A DNA stretch of 64,000 bases from positions 133,157 through 197,156 of the forward strand of contig NZ_PKKM01000005.1 of assembly GCF_002847525.1 (NCBI RefSeq). Direction: 5' to 3'. The notes below the pieces were generated by a model, which was not told where the DNA came from, searched no databases, and saw only the letters and a program-made list of their open reading frames with translations. Numbering within the stretch: position 1 is the stretch's first letter; every line of letters begins with the position of its first letter. Position numbers and translations under genes: made by a program. The stretch comes from Schaalia odontolytica. Lineage in GTDB: Bacteria; Actinomycetota; Actinomycetes; Actinomycetales; Actinomycetaceae. Shown one piece after another: positions 31,439-40,428 of this stretch.

Positions 31439-31538
31439 TGAATGTGCCTCCTTCATCTCAACTCCATTGGTTTGTGTCTGCTGCCGGGGCAACTCAACCA
31501 TTCTATACAGAGAAGGGGCCGCCTAGCGCGCGCAAGGG

Positions 31539-31832
31539 TTACTGAGTGTCGCTCGGCGCGTCCACGTTCATCGTGCGCTTGCGCATCATGACCATCATCT
31601 CGACCGTCGAGGACACGATAATCGCGATGATCGTGGCGATTGCGGCCACCCGGACGTCCATGCCCAGGGCGCGCGGAACATACAGTCCGATGGCCAGCAG
31701 AGCGATCTTCGCCGCGTATCCGCCGGTCACCCATCCGATGAAGTGGGAGGGCGAGCGCAGAGCGCGCGAGGTGAAGAACCACTGCGCGCCGCAGATGATG
31801 ACGACCATGACAACAGCGAGCAGGTAGCTCAT
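31539..31832 (-). CDS. AtpI-like small membrane protein
   Basis: 97 residues with three or more hydrophobic segments (LLAVVMVVIICGAQWFF; GYAAKIALLAIGLYV; VAAIATIIAIIVSSTVEMMVMM). It occupies the atpI position, between wecA (4-bp overlap) and atpB (100 bp). AtpI/Atp1-type proteins help c-ring assembly or ion uptake in other bacteria. Sequence conservation is low, so the call depends on size, topology and position. Confidence 0.75.
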   Translation of the reverse strand: MSYLLAVVMVVIICGAQWFFTSRALRSPSHFIGWVTGGYAAKIALLAIGLYVPRALGMDVRVAAIATIIAIIVSSTVEMMVMMRKRTMNVDAPSDTQ

Positions 31833-32935
31833 GCGGAAACCTCTTCGTGGGCGGGGTCTTCCTTGGGGAATTCACGGGTGGTGACAGCCACACCGATTGC
31901 TGCCGCAATGATGGCGACGAGCGCGACGCTCCACCACTCGAACACGAGGAGCCCGACTGCGGGGACGCAGACGATGGCGGTCCACATCCACAGGATCGCA
32001 ACGACCCCGCGGTGAGAGTGCCCGGCAACGAGGAGACGGTCGTGGAAGTGGGAGCGGTCGGCAACGAAGGGGCTCTTGCCTCGGCTCATGCGGCGAATCG
32101 AGGTGACGACCAGGTCGAGGACGGGCATGAAGATGACCGACAGCGGCAGGATGAGCGGCAGCGCGGACACGATCATCTGCTGGCGTCCGAGCAGCGAGGG
32201 ATCGATCTTGCCGGTGACGATGATGCCGGCGGCAGCCAGGACGAGGCCCATGGTCTCCGCTCCCCCGCCCATCATGATCGAGGAGGGGTGGAAGTTGAAC
32301 CAGAGGAAGCCTGCGCACACTCCGAGCAGCGCGATCACGATGAGGCTAGCGGTCGTCGCGTAGGAGGCCGCGCCCATGAGCCGGGTGACGATGTAGGAAT
32401 AGACGAAGAAGGACCCCGCACCGATCGCGATCATGCCGGAGGCCAAGCCGTCAAGTCCGTCGATGAAGTTGACGGCGTTCATGATGCCGACAATAAAAAA
32501 GACGGAGACGAAGAGCCACAGTCGGGAGGATCCGAGCGTCAGGCCGAAAATCGGGAACGAGGCCAGCTGCACCCCGCCGAAAGCCATACCACCCGCGATC
32601 AGCACCTGACCGCCGAGCTTGGCCATCCAGTCCAACTCGATGATGTCATCGATGATGCCGAGGATGCACATGGCACCGGCACCGGCCATGACGGCCCACG
32701 GGACCGTGGTGGTAAAAAGTGGCGCCATGTAGGGGATCCGCGAGGCAAGCAGCATCGTGATGATCAGTGCGATCGTCATCGCGACGCCGCCGAGGCGCGG
32801 AATCGGTGTCTTCTGGATGTCACGCCCACGCACGGGCGGCAAGATGTTGAACCGCAAGCACGCCCAGCGCACAGCCGGGGTCAGCAGGATCGTCAGGGCC
32901 ATCGCAATGGCACCCAGCAGCAGGTAGACCTTCAC
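31829..32935 (-). CDS. wecA: Undecaprenyl-phosphate GlcNAc-1-phosphate transferase (WecA/TagO type)
   Basis: 368 residues, about ten TM helices. It transfers GlcNAc-1-P (or a similar sugar phosphate) to undecaprenyl phosphate, the first step of wall-linked polysaccharide or teichoic-acid type polymers. Family motifs are RDIQKTPIPRLGGVAM, GIIDDIIELDWMAKLGGQ, NAVNFIDGLDGLASG and the HFHDRLL-type His motif (RSHFHDRLLVAGHS). Overlaps with tsaC-like and atpI-like genes (4 bp each) tie it to the same transcript as the ATP synthase. Confidence 0.93.
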   Translation of the reverse strand: MKVYLLLGAIAMALTILLTPAVRWACLRFNILPPVRGRDIQKTPIPRLGGVAMTIALIITMLLASRIPYMAPLFTTTVPWAVMAGAGAMCILGIIDDIIELDWMAKLGGQVLIAGGMAFGGVQLASFPIFGLTLGSSRLWLFVSVFFIVGIMNAVNFIDGLDGLASGMIAIGAGSFFVYSYIVTRLMGAASYATTASLIVIALLGVCAGFLWFNFHPSSIMMGGGAETMGLVLAAAGIIVTGKIDPSLLGRQQMIVSALPLILPLSVIFMPVLDLVVTSIRRMSRGKSPFVADRSHFHDRLLVAGHSHRGVVAILWMWTAIVCVPAVGLLVFEWWSVALVAIIAAAIGVAVTTREFPKEDPAHEEVSA

Positions 32936-33606
32936 GAAGCAGCCCCTTCGACGGGGGCGATGGGCACGCCAGCGGCGGCGCTGAGGTCATCCAGGGAGAT
33001 GGTCCCGAGGCGGAGAGCCCGGGGCGCATCGTGCGCGAAGTCAACGATTGACGAGGCCGTGGAACCTTGTGTGGGGCCACCGTCGAGGTAGGCGGACACG
33101 CGTGTTCCGAAGTATCCGACGGCCTGCTCGACCGAGGTCGCGGGAGGCTGACCGGTCAGGTTCGCGGAGGTGACGGCCATTGGTCCGAAGTCATGCAGGA
33201 GGCGCAGGAGGGCCGACTGGTTCGGCATGCGCACCCCGATGGTGCCGCCGGTTTCACCCAGGTCCCACCCGAGGTCGGGGCGGGCGCGCAGGATGAGGGT
33301 GAGTCCGCCGGGCCAGAAGGCACGCGCAAGGGCGCGGGCGGCCTCGGGCACATCGACGCACAGCGAGTCGATCGCGTCGACGGACGCGACGAGCACGGGC
33401 GGCGGCATCTGCCGTCCGCGGCCCTTGGCAGCCAGGACTGCGGCGACGGCTTGAGGGTTGGCAGCGTCCGCGCCAATGCCGTAGACGGTGTCCGTGGGTA
33501 CGACGAGGAGATGGCCGTCGCGCAGCTCCCGCTGGGCGCGCGCTTGGTCAGCCTCACTCAGGGAAGGAACGGCGCTCAGGATCGTCTCAGTACTCATCGT
33601 GTTCAT
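32932..33606 (-). CDS. tsaC: L-threonylcarbamoyladenylate synthase (Sua5/YrdC family)
   Basis: 224 residues. Makes threonylcarbamoyl-AMP from threonine, bicarbonate and ATP for the t6A37 modification of ANN-decoding tRNAs. Typical stretches are LLVVPTDTVYGIGADAANP, KGRGRQMPPPVLVAS, FWPGGLTLILRA, IGVRMPNQSALLRLL and GPMAVTSANLTGQPPA. The ATG at 33606 overlaps the prmC stop by 4 bp. It is the short YrdC-domain form without the Sua5 C-terminal domain. Confidence 0.95.
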   Translation of the reverse strand: MNTMSTETILSAVPSLSEADQARAQRELRDGHLLVVPTDTVYGIGADAANPQAVAAVLAAKGRGRQMPPPVLVASVDAIDSLCVDVPEAARALARAFWPGGLTLILRARPDLGWDLGETGGTIGVRMPNQSALLRLLHDFGPMAVTSANLTGQPPATSVEQAVGYFGTRVSAYLDGGPTQGSTASSIVDFAHDAPRALRLGTISLDDLSAAAGVPIAPVEGAAS

Positions 33607-34499
33607 TGTGTCACGGATGCGGTGGGCTTCGTCGATTCGGGCGCGCGGGCGCTCAGGAAACGACGCCTGCCAGCCAGGTCGGGCAGCGTCGTAATATCCG
33701 TCATCCCCAGCTCGGCGGCGAGCGCCGCCATGGCCTCTTCCTGCGTGGGCGAGTGTTCCATCAGTAGGACGCCACCGGGGCGCAGGAGGGTGAGGGCGCG
33801 TCGCGCGACGCGCGCGGGGATCTCGGTCCCGTCCGGGCTTCCCCCGTACAGGGCGACGTGGGGGTCGGCACTGGCCTCGGGCTGCGTGGGCATCTCATCG
33901 GCGGGAACGTAGGGCGGGTTGGTGACGACGACGTCGACCATCCCGTCCAGGTGCGCGAGCGTGGCTGGATCCGTCGCGTCGCCTCGCTCCAAATGAAGGC
34001 AGGGAACGCCCACGGCGTCACGGTTCTGACAGGCCAGGGCGAAGGGCTCGGCTTCCTTCTCAACTGCCCATACCTCGGTGCGGGTGGTCTCGATGGCCAC
34101 CGCCAGCCCGATCGCGCCGGAGCCGGCGCACAGGTCGACGACTCGAGCCTCACCGCGGCGGGAGACGACCGACATGGCCTCGTCAATCGCGAGGCCGGCA
34201 AGAACCTCGGTCTCCGGGCGCACGACGAACACACCGGGGCGAGCGGCCAGGGTCAAGCCACGGAAGAACATGCGACTCGTGACGTGCTGAAGGGGAATAC
34301 GCAGGGCCCTCTCCCCCACCGCCGAGCGCAGTTTCTCGGCCTGGTCCTCGTTCAGCTCCGCCGGCAGTTCCCACTGGGACGAGGCGTCACACGCCCACTC
34401 GAGCAGCTCACGCACGTCCGCATCGACCGAGTCGATGCCGGCCGTCGTCAGGCGTTCGCGTGCCCACGCACGCGCGTCCGTGATGGACCACGTCCCCAT
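33603..34499 (-). CDS. prmC: Release factor glutamine methyltransferase PrmC
   Basis: 298 residues from ATG 34499, which has GGAGGA 3 nt upstream. Methylates the Gln of the GGQ motif in release factors. The SAM site VVDLCAGSGAIGLAVA and the catalytic VVTNPPYVPADEM are intact. It directly follows prfA, encoding its substrate, with an 11-bp gap, the classical prfA-prmC pair. Confidence 0.96.
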   Translation of the reverse strand: MGTWSITDARAWARERLTTAGIDSVDADVRELLEWACDASSQWELPAELNEDQAEKLRSAVGERALRIPLQHVTSRMFFRGLTLAARPGVFVVRPETEVLAGLAIDEAMSVVSRRGEARVVDLCAGSGAIGLAVAIETTRTEVWAVEKEAEPFALACQNRDAVGVPCLHLERGDATDPATLAHLDGMVDVVVTNPPYVPADEMPTQPEASADPHVALYGGSPDGTEIPARVARRALTLLRPGGVLLMEHSPTQEEAMAALAAELGMTDITTLPDLAGRRRFLSARAPESTKPTASVTQ

Positions 34500-34510
34500 G
34501 TCTCCTCCAA

Positions 34511-35605
34511 TCATGACTGAGCGGCGGCAGCCAGGCGCTCAGCCTCATCAGCTTCCTGCAGCGAAGCGATGACGGCATCGAGCGCGCCGGACAGGACCGC
34601 GTCCAGGTTGTGAGCCTTGAAGCCCGTGCGGTGATCCGCGATGCGGTTCTCCGGGAAGTTATAGGTGCGGATGCGCTCCGAGCGATCCACGGTGCGCACC
34701 TGGGACAAACGCTGGGCCGAGGCCTCGGCTTCCTTCTTCGCCCTCGCCTCGGCGGCCAGTCGCGAGGCCAGCACGCGCAGCGCGGCCTCCTTGTTCTGCA
34801 GCTGCGACTTCTCATTCTGCATCGAGACGACGATGCCCGAGGGAATGTGCGTGATGCGCACGGCGGAGTCGGTCGTGTTGACCGACTGGCCGCCGGGGCC
34901 GCTGGACCGGTAGACGTCGATGCGCAGATCGTTCGGGTCGATGACGATCTCCTCGTCGTCCTCGATCTCCGGCATGACGAAAACGCCTGCGGCGCTCGTG
35001 TGAATACGGCCCTGCGACTCGGTGACGGGGACGCGCTGCACGCGGTGCACGCCACCCTCGTACTTCAGGTGCGCCCACACGCCCTCGTCGGGAGCGGGCG
35101 TGCCCTTCGCGCGGATCGCGAGCGTGATGTCCTTGAAACCGCCGAGCTCCGTGTGGGTCGCGCTCATCTCGGTGACGCTCCAGCCGTGCGCTTCCGCGTA
35201 GCGGGCGTACATGCGGGCCAGATCGGAGGCGAACAGAGCGGATTCTTCGCCGCCTTCACCCGCCTTGATCTCAAGGATGACGTCCATCGCATCCTCGGGG
35301 TCGCGGGGAGCCAGAATCTTCACGAGCGCCTCGTGGGCAGCCGCTTCCTCTTCCTCGAGGGCGGGAATCTCGTCGGCGAAGGAACGATCTTCGGCGGCCA
35401 GCTCTCGGGCGGCCTCGAGGTCTCCCGAGGCGGAGGAGAGCCTATCGGCAGCAGCCTTCACGCGGCCAAGCTCGGCGTAGCGTCGGCCGACTCGGCGCAT
35501 CAGCTGCGGGTCCGCCAGCGTCTGGGGATCCGCCATCTGCGCCTCGACCTGCTCGTATTCCTGCAGCAGGGGGCCCAGGGCACCGAGTTCATCCGTCGCG
35601 GCCAC
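34511..35605 (-). CDS. prfA: Peptide chain release factor 1
   Basis: 364 residues. Reads UAA/UAG stop codons. The GGQ motif is in [21 protein letters not shown]. Other RF1 stretches include [21 protein letters not shown] and [20 protein letters not shown]. The start at 35605 (ATG or GTG class) has AGGAAGTGG nearby. Forms an operon with prmC, tsaC-like and wecA. Confidence 0.97.
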   Translation of the reverse strand: MAATDELGALGPLLQEYEQVEAQMADPQTLADPQLMRRVGRRYAELGRVKAAADRLSSASGDLEAARELAAEDRSFADEIPALEEEEAAAHEALVKILAPRDPEDAMDVILEIKAGEGGEESALFASDLARMYARYAEAHGWSVTEMSATHTELGGFKDITLAIRAKGTPAPDEGVWAHLKYEGGVHRVQRVPVTESQGRIHTSAAGVFVMPEIEDDEEIVIDPNDLRIDVYRSSGPGGQSVNTTDSAVRITHIPSGIVVSMQNEKSQLQNKEAALRVLASRLAAEARAKKEAEASAQRLSQVRTVDRSERIRTYNFPENRIADHRTGFKAHNLDAVLSGALDAVIASLQEADEAERLAAAAQS

Positions 35606-35642
35606 GATTCACCACTTCCTTCGTTCCATACAGTTGACAAAG

Positions 35643-35682
35643 CGGCGGCGCCGTCGGCCATAGGGCCAACGACACCGCCGTT
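35643..35682 (-). terminator. Terminator-like hairpin between rpmE and prfA
   Basis: An imperfect GC-rich inverted repeat: on the minus strand GGCGGTGTCGTTGGCC faces GGCCGACGGCGCCGCC around a 4-nt loop, followed by GCTTTGT. It begins 18 bp after the rpmE stop. It may stop or reduce read-through into prfA. Confidence 0.55.
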
Positions 35683-35699
35683 GAGCTAGCCGCTCACCC

Positions 35700-35921
35700 T
35701 CACTTGGAGGGGCGCACGCGCTTGCCGTAGCGAGCCTCGAACTTGGCGACGCGGCCGCCGGTGTCGAGGATCTTCTGCTTGCCCGTGTAGAACGGGTGGC
35801 AGGCCGAGCACACGTCCACGCGCATCTCACCGGAGGTGATGGTGGAACGGGTGTGGAACGAGTTGCCGCACGTACAGGTCACGACGGTGTCCACGTATTC
35901 GGGGTGAATACCCTGCTTCAT
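35700..35921 (-). CDS. rpmE: Ribosomal protein bL31
   Basis: 73 residues from ATG 35921 (AGGAG upstream). The zinc-binding form: CTCG near residue 16 and CSACHPF near residue 37 supply four Cys. The rest, GIHPEYV at the start and [25 protein letters not shown], is typical of bL31. Zinc-containing L31 is usually exchanged for a Cys-free paralog under zinc limitation; no such paralog is in the window. Confidence 0.97.
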   Translation of the reverse strand: MKQGIHPEYVDTVVTCTCGNSFHTRSTITSGEMRVDVCSACHPFYTGKQKILDTGGRVAKFEARYGKRVRPSK

Positions 35922-36137
35922 GGAGTTTCTCCTGGATCGTTTGGTGCCCCGGGTCCGGACATGCAGCGTCCCCCGCATCTGGCGGGGACTCGCCTTCCAG
36001 CGCGCCAACAAGCGCCTGGGGCATGCCGGTGAACCGGTAAGCCGACACGACATTATCGCACACGCCCCCACCCCCTTCAACGAGGGAAGGCCCCCGCAGG
36101 CGTGACATCGGCTATGGGCGGACACCGAGCACGGAGC

Positions 36138-37337
36138 TCAGCGTGTGCGCCCGCGCGGACCGAGGTTTGCGGCCGACGTCAGGTAGTTCGCCTGAGAGGG
36201 GCCGTACCGCGAGGTCCCGTCCCACACGAGGTAGCGGTGGAGGTATGCGGGAGGCACGTAGAGCTGCGCGCCAAACGCCGTGAAGAGCGCGGTGGAGTGG
36301 GCCGCACTCCCCTTGAGGTTGATACCCGCGCTGTTTGCAGTCAGCCGTATCGCCTGGCCGGGGTTGTAGGTGTACGTCACGCCGGCGATCCGGTACGCGC
36401 CGAGGTAGCGCGTCTCGTTGGTGCGCAGCTTCTCCCCCGCGCCCTTCCTCCAGCGCTTGTAACGCCTCTGCCCAATCATGGACGTGTCGGCACCGAGAGC
36501 CGCCTCGATGAGGCGCACGAGGCGCACCCTGGCCTCGTCGGCGATCCGATCGAGCTGCGTGAGTGCATCGGCGGGATCCATCTGGGCGCGCTCGAGGCTC
36601 GCCCCCAGGTCGTTGACGGCCAGGCGCTGCTCATCGAGCCACAGTATGAGGGATGATGCCATGCTGAGAACCATCGGCTCCTTGCTGCGCCTCTGGACAG
36701 TTTGCGTGATGGTCTCAACGACGGTCAGGTCCTCGAACACCGGCCCCAGCTCGTTGTCCCACACCCTGCGCCAGGCAGGAGTCAGCTCGAACAGATCGCA
36801 CGCGGCCATCATCGCGGCGTGGGCGTCCATCAGAGCGTGGAAATCCCCCACGATCATCGCTGTTTCCCGAGCCGTTGCGGCGCTCAGCGAAGCGAGGAAC
36901 GGAATCGAAGCCTCCGCAGCGATACGAGCGCGCAGACTGTCGCGCTCGTACCGAGCTGCCTCGAGGCGCGCAGTCAGACCTCGGTCGTAGCGCCCGGCCC
37001 CGAGGAGTGGAAGAAAGGCATGCTCCACCTCCAGGTGACGTTTCTCCAGACCACCCCACTCCTCGGCCGCCCGCCGCATGTTCTCGCGGGCGAGACGTCG
37101 CAGCATCCACCCCCGCACCCACACGACGATCCCCGCGATCGAGGCTGCCCACGCGTACCAGGGTGGCCACACGAGGCTCTGCGGAAGTTCAACGGCGGAC
37201 GCCATAGCAAACCACGCCGGGGTTGCGAGGAACAGGAGCAGACCCGCCACAATCCGCAGGAAGCCGCGCAGACTGCGCCACGTTGTCGTGGGGCGTTCTG
37301 GAGCCTGAGTGAGCGCGCCTGGCGCTATCGATGTCAT
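36138..37337 (-). CDS. Paralog 3 of the DUF5129/TPM-like membrane array (no TPM domain)
   Basis: About 399 residues from ATG 37337 (GTGGAGCC upstream). Two N-terminal TM segments (about 25-47 and 58-75) are followed by a long, mostly helical Arg/Glu/Ala-rich region with features shared with the next two genes (RAAEEWGGLEKRHLEVEHAFLPLLGAG region; LTPAWRRVWDNELGPVFEDL). The C-terminus carries the shared signature YNPGQAIRLTANSAGINL. It lacks the TPM-like domain of the middle gene. The function is unknown; the array is probably one transcript. Confidence 0.8.
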   Translation of the reverse strand: MTSIAPGALTQAPERPTTTWRSLRGFLRIVAGLLLFLATPAWFAMASAVELPQSLVWPPWYAWAASIAGIVVWVRGWMLRRLARENMRRAAEEWGGLEKRHLEVEHAFLPLLGAGRYDRGLTARLEAARYERDSLRARIAAEASIPFLASLSAATARETAMIVGDFHALMDAHAAMMAACDLFELTPAWRRVWDNELGPVFEDLTVVETITQTVQRRSKEPMVLSMASSLILWLDEQRLAVNDLGASLERAQMDPADALTQLDRIADEARVRLVRLIEAALGADTSMIGQRRYKRWRKGAGEKLRTNETRYLGAYRIAGVTYTYNPGQAIRLTANSAGINLKGSAAHSTALFTAFGAQLYVPPAYLHRYLVWDGTSRYGPSQANYLTSAANLGPRGRTR

Positions 37338-37388
37338 GGCTCCACTCTGGCACGGATAGCACTCAATTGCCGGGTATCGCTCCACGTC

Positions 37389-39056
37389 TCAGAAGGACGA
37401 GGACGAGCCCGATCCTGAGAAGCCACCCGAAGAGGAACCGTAGTTCGCGCTCGACGTACTCGACGAGGAACTGCCGCTAGAGATCACGTATTCGTCGAGG
37501 TACAGGGGCCTCACGTAGATGTAGCTGTCGTAGTCTTTGAAACGACTCGACGTGTTGGCCCGGTATGCCGCGAGGTTAACACCGGCGGAGTTCGCGGTCA
37601 GTCGAATCGTCGACGCGGGGTTGTACTCGTGCGTAGCACCCTCGCTGAGGTAGGAGCCGTTGTAGAACATCTCGGCTGCATTCACGAGTTCGGCTGGGGG
37701 GCTCTGCCACCTGGCATACCGCTGCTTCCCCTCCGTTGAGGTGTCGAGCGCTAACGCGCTCGTCACCACATCCGCCAGGCGCGTGCGGCTCTCATTCGCG
37801 ATCCGGTCGAGTTCTTCGAGAGCCTGAACCGGGGTGACCTCGGCGCGCTCGAGACGGGTGCCGAGGCCGAGCAGCAGCGCACGTTGCTCATTCGTCCACT
37901 GGAACAGCGACTTGGTCGCCCCGTGCACCTTCGGGCTCTTCACGTGGTCGCGCACCTTGACCCCGACGTTGTCGACAGCCAGCAGATCTTCGAAGACCGG
38001 GCCAACTTCGTTGTCCCATACGGTGCGCCAGCCGGGCGCCAACGCGAAAAAGTCGCCCGCAGCCAAGATTGCGTGGTCTGCGTCCGCCAACGCACGCAGG
38101 TCCTCAAGAATCAGATCCGTCTCATCCGAAGCTCGCGCGCTCAGCATTCCGAGAGTGCTCGTCGTTTGCGCCTCGGCGATTCGGGCCCGCACCCGCTCGT
38201 ATTCGGCTCGCGCACACTCGTAGCGCGCGGACAACCCCGTCGTGTAGTGACCAGCATCGAGCAGCGCCACAAATGCGCGCTCGACATCACCGCGGCGACG
38301 TTCCAGAGCTTCCCATTCGTCAGCAACCTTCTGCGCGTTTCGCTGAGCCTTGCGCCGCAGGCTCCGCCCGCGCGCGAGAATCCCGATTCCGCCGAGGGTA
38401 GCAACCCATCCCCTCCATCCGGGCCACTGCACGCGATTCTCAAGGCTCATACCCTCCGCATTGGGCATGAGAGCTGCCGCCTCAGTGACCGCAGCAACCA
38501 CACCCTGGCTCCAACGCCCGTTGCGGAAATCGTCCTTCGCCGCATTCTGAATACTGTCCTGGATCGACAGGACCGGGGCAACGTCCTCACCGAAGTAGGT
38601 GCCGACCTGTCGGTGCGTGGGAGACACCGCGAGAATGAAATAGCCGTCGGCCCATTTGTAGCCATTGCGCGCAATCCACTCCGGGTGCTTCGCGCGTGCG
38701 TACTTGAGTGTTGCCTCGTCCAAGTTGTCATCGGTCAAGTTGTCGGTGGACAGGATGACAAGGTGGGTGGGCCGCAGGAAGCCGATCCCCTCGAGGACGA
38801 CGCTCAGGGGGCGGCCGTCGATGCTCTGAAAGCTATGGGTCTCGTCGTGAATTTCCACGACGGGCGCGATCAGGTTGGACGCCTGCGCCGTCGGCTTACT
38901 GTATTCGTAGTACGACACTGCGAACCACGCAGGCGTCACCAGGAGCAGGAGCACCCCCACCACGACGCGCAGAAAACCGCGCGCGCTGAGGCTCATGATC
39001 CGGGAGGCGCGCCCCTCAGGACCGGTGTTCGTTGCATCGCTCGTAGAAGACGTCAT
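37389..39056 (-). CDS. Paralog 2 of the array: TPM-like/DUF5129 membrane protein
   Basis: 555 residues. A TM segment at about 24-48 precedes an external TPM-like domain of about 150 residues (contains LRPTHLVILSTDNLTDDNLD, then KWADGYFILAVSPTHRQVG and YFGEDVAPVLSIQDSIQ). A second TM lies near 210-230, then the helical region shared with its neighbours (FFALAPGWRTVWDNEVGPVFEDLL) and the signature YNPASTIRLTANSAGVNL. The last 30 residues are almost only Ser/Gly with Tyr/Phe, a tail the other two lack or have only in short form. TPM domains occur in proteins tied to photosystem or envelope repair in other bacteria; its role here is unknown. Confidence 0.82.
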   Translation of the reverse strand: MTSSTSDATNTGPEGRASRIMSLSARGFLRVVVGVLLLLVTPAWFAVSYYEYSKPTAQASNLIAPVVEIHDETHSFQSIDGRPLSVVLEGIGFLRPTHLVILSTDNLTDDNLDEATLKYARAKHPEWIARNGYKWADGYFILAVSPTHRQVGTYFGEDVAPVLSIQDSIQNAAKDDFRNGRWSQGVVAAVTEAAALMPNAEGMSLENRVQWPGWRGWVATLGGIGILARGRSLRRKAQRNAQKVADEWEALERRRGDVERAFVALLDAGHYTTGLSARYECARAEYERVRARIAEAQTTSTLGMLSARASDETDLILEDLRALADADHAILAAGDFFALAPGWRTVWDNEVGPVFEDLLAVDNVGVKVRDHVKSPKVHGATKSLFQWTNEQRALLLGLGTRLERAEVTPVQALEELDRIANESRTRLADVVTSALALDTSTEGKQRYARWQSPPAELVNAAEMFYNGSYLSEGATHEYNPASTIRLTANSAGVNLAAYRANTSSRFKDYDSYIYVRPLYLDEYVISSGSSSSSTSSANYGSSSGGFSGSGSSSSF

Positions 39057-39145
39057 ACATTCACTCTGACACGACGGTCAGGGAAATGCTTGGCGGCGCA
39101 GTCGTTTTCGAGACAAGAAAACGGGACGAGCGGCTCTCGTCTCTC

Positions 39146-40321
39146 TCAGGCGGACGACGAACCGTCGCCTGGCGCGTCCACATCGCCGCTCACGTATCGG
39201 TCGAGATACATGGGCAGCAGATAGACGGACGAGCCACCAGCCGTCAGGACACCGGTCGCAGGAGCCGGCAGTCCTTCCAGGTCAACGCCTGCCGAGTTGG
39301 CGGTCAGTCGAATCGTGGCCGCCGGGTTGTACTCGATGTCAGTGTCCGCGTCCTGGCTCCAATAGGCTGCGTCGTACTCCGCGTGAGCCGCAGTGAGCCT
39401 GATGCCCGCGCTCCTCCATCGCATGTAGCGTTGCCGTCCGCGCGACGAGGCGTCGGTGGCGAGAGTCGCTTCGATGAGCTCGGCGGTGCGCGCTCGCGCC
39501 TCGTTGGTCATCCGATCGAGTTCTTCGAGGGCCTGATCGGGAGCGATCTGCCCGCCCTCAAGGCGTGTCCCGAGGTCGTTCACCGCATCCTTGCGGTCTC
39601 CCACCTGCTCCCTGAACGCCTCAATCTCCGCCAGAATACCCGGCTCCGTGTTGACATTTTCGAGGGTGTCTGCGACGTCGTCGAGTATGTCCAGGTCTTC
39701 GATGATCGGGCCGATCTCGGTCTTCCACACGTCGCGCCAGCCGGGCGCGAGGCCAAAAAAGTCGCGCGCCGCCATGATCGCGGTATCCGCGTCCGCCAGG
39801 CGTTCCATCTGCGCAAGGATCTCATCCTCCGCTCCTCCCGACGCCTCGCTCAGCGACGCGAAGAACCCCGGTGACCTGTGCTCGGCAATCCGAGCGCTGA
39901 GCCTGGCACGTTCAGCTCGGGCAAGCTCGTAGCGCGCAGTCAGTGCGCTCTCGTAGTGCCCAGCGCCCACGAGCGAGGAAAACACGCGCTCAATCTGCGC
40001 CTGTTGCCTCTCCACAGCTGCCCATTTCTCGGCGATCTCCGCCTTTTTCTGACGCCCCGAGCGTCGAAGACCGGCGCCGCGCCACAGCACGCCAATTCCG
40101 CACAGCGCCATGACCCAGCCGGTCCAATTCGGCCAGCCCACCGATTCTCCCATCCCCTGATGGGCATGGTCATAGATGGCGATCGCCAGCTGAAGGGGGG
40201 CCGGCAGTACGAGAAGGAGACCAAGAACGAGGCGCGCACATCCGCGCACAGCACTCCAGGACCGGCGCGAGGACTCCCGTGTCGCCTGCGCATTGACCAC
40301 ATTCGGTGTCGCGTTCACCAT
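39146..40321 (-). CDS. Paralog 1 of the DUF5129/TPM-like membrane array (no TPM domain)
   Basis: 391 residues from ATG 40321 (GTG 40318 possible); no strong ribosome binding site. Two N-terminal TM segments (about 30-48 and 65-82) and the shared helical region follow (KKAEIAEKWAAVERQQAQIERVF; FFGLAPGWRDVWKTEIGPIIEDL). The C-terminal signature YNPAATIRLTANSAGVDL matches its neighbours. Like paralog 3 it lacks the TPM-like domain. First gene of the array, upstream of paralog 2 by 89 bp. Confidence 0.8.
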   Translation of the reverse strand: MVNATPNVVNAQATRESSRRSWSAVRGCARLVLGLLLVLPAPLQLAIAIYDHAHQGMGESVGWPNWTGWVMALCGIGVLWRGAGLRRSGRQKKAEIAEKWAAVERQQAQIERVFSSLVGAGHYESALTARYELARAERARLSARIAEHRSPGFFASLSEASGGAEDEILAQMERLADADTAIMAARDFFGLAPGWRDVWKTEIGPIIEDLDILDDVADTLENVNTEPGILAEIEAFREQVGDRKDAVNDLGTRLEGGQIAPDQALEELDRMTNEARARTAELIEATLATDASSRGRQRYMRWRSAGIRLTAAHAEYDAAYWSQDADTDIEYNPAATIRLTANSAGVDLEGLPAPATGVLTAGGSSVYLLPMYLDRYVSGDVDAPGDGSSSA

Positions 40322-40379
40322 GCCCCAAGTCTGACATAGGCCGTGATCAGTTGTCCGGTATTCAGGCGCGGACCGAAAA

Positions 40380-40419
40380 GAGAGCGGGGCGAGCGGCTCT
40401 CGCCACTCGCCCCGCTCTC
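40380..40419 (-). terminator. Intrinsic terminator after rho
   Basis: GAGAGCGGGGCGAG (40380-40393) pairs exactly with CTCGCCCCGCTCTC (40406-40419). Read on the minus strand, the 14-bp stem is followed by TTTTCGG, 10 bp after the rho stop. A clear Rho-independent terminator that isolates rho from the paralog array. Confidence 0.85.
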
Positions 40420-40428
40420 ACCCGCCGA

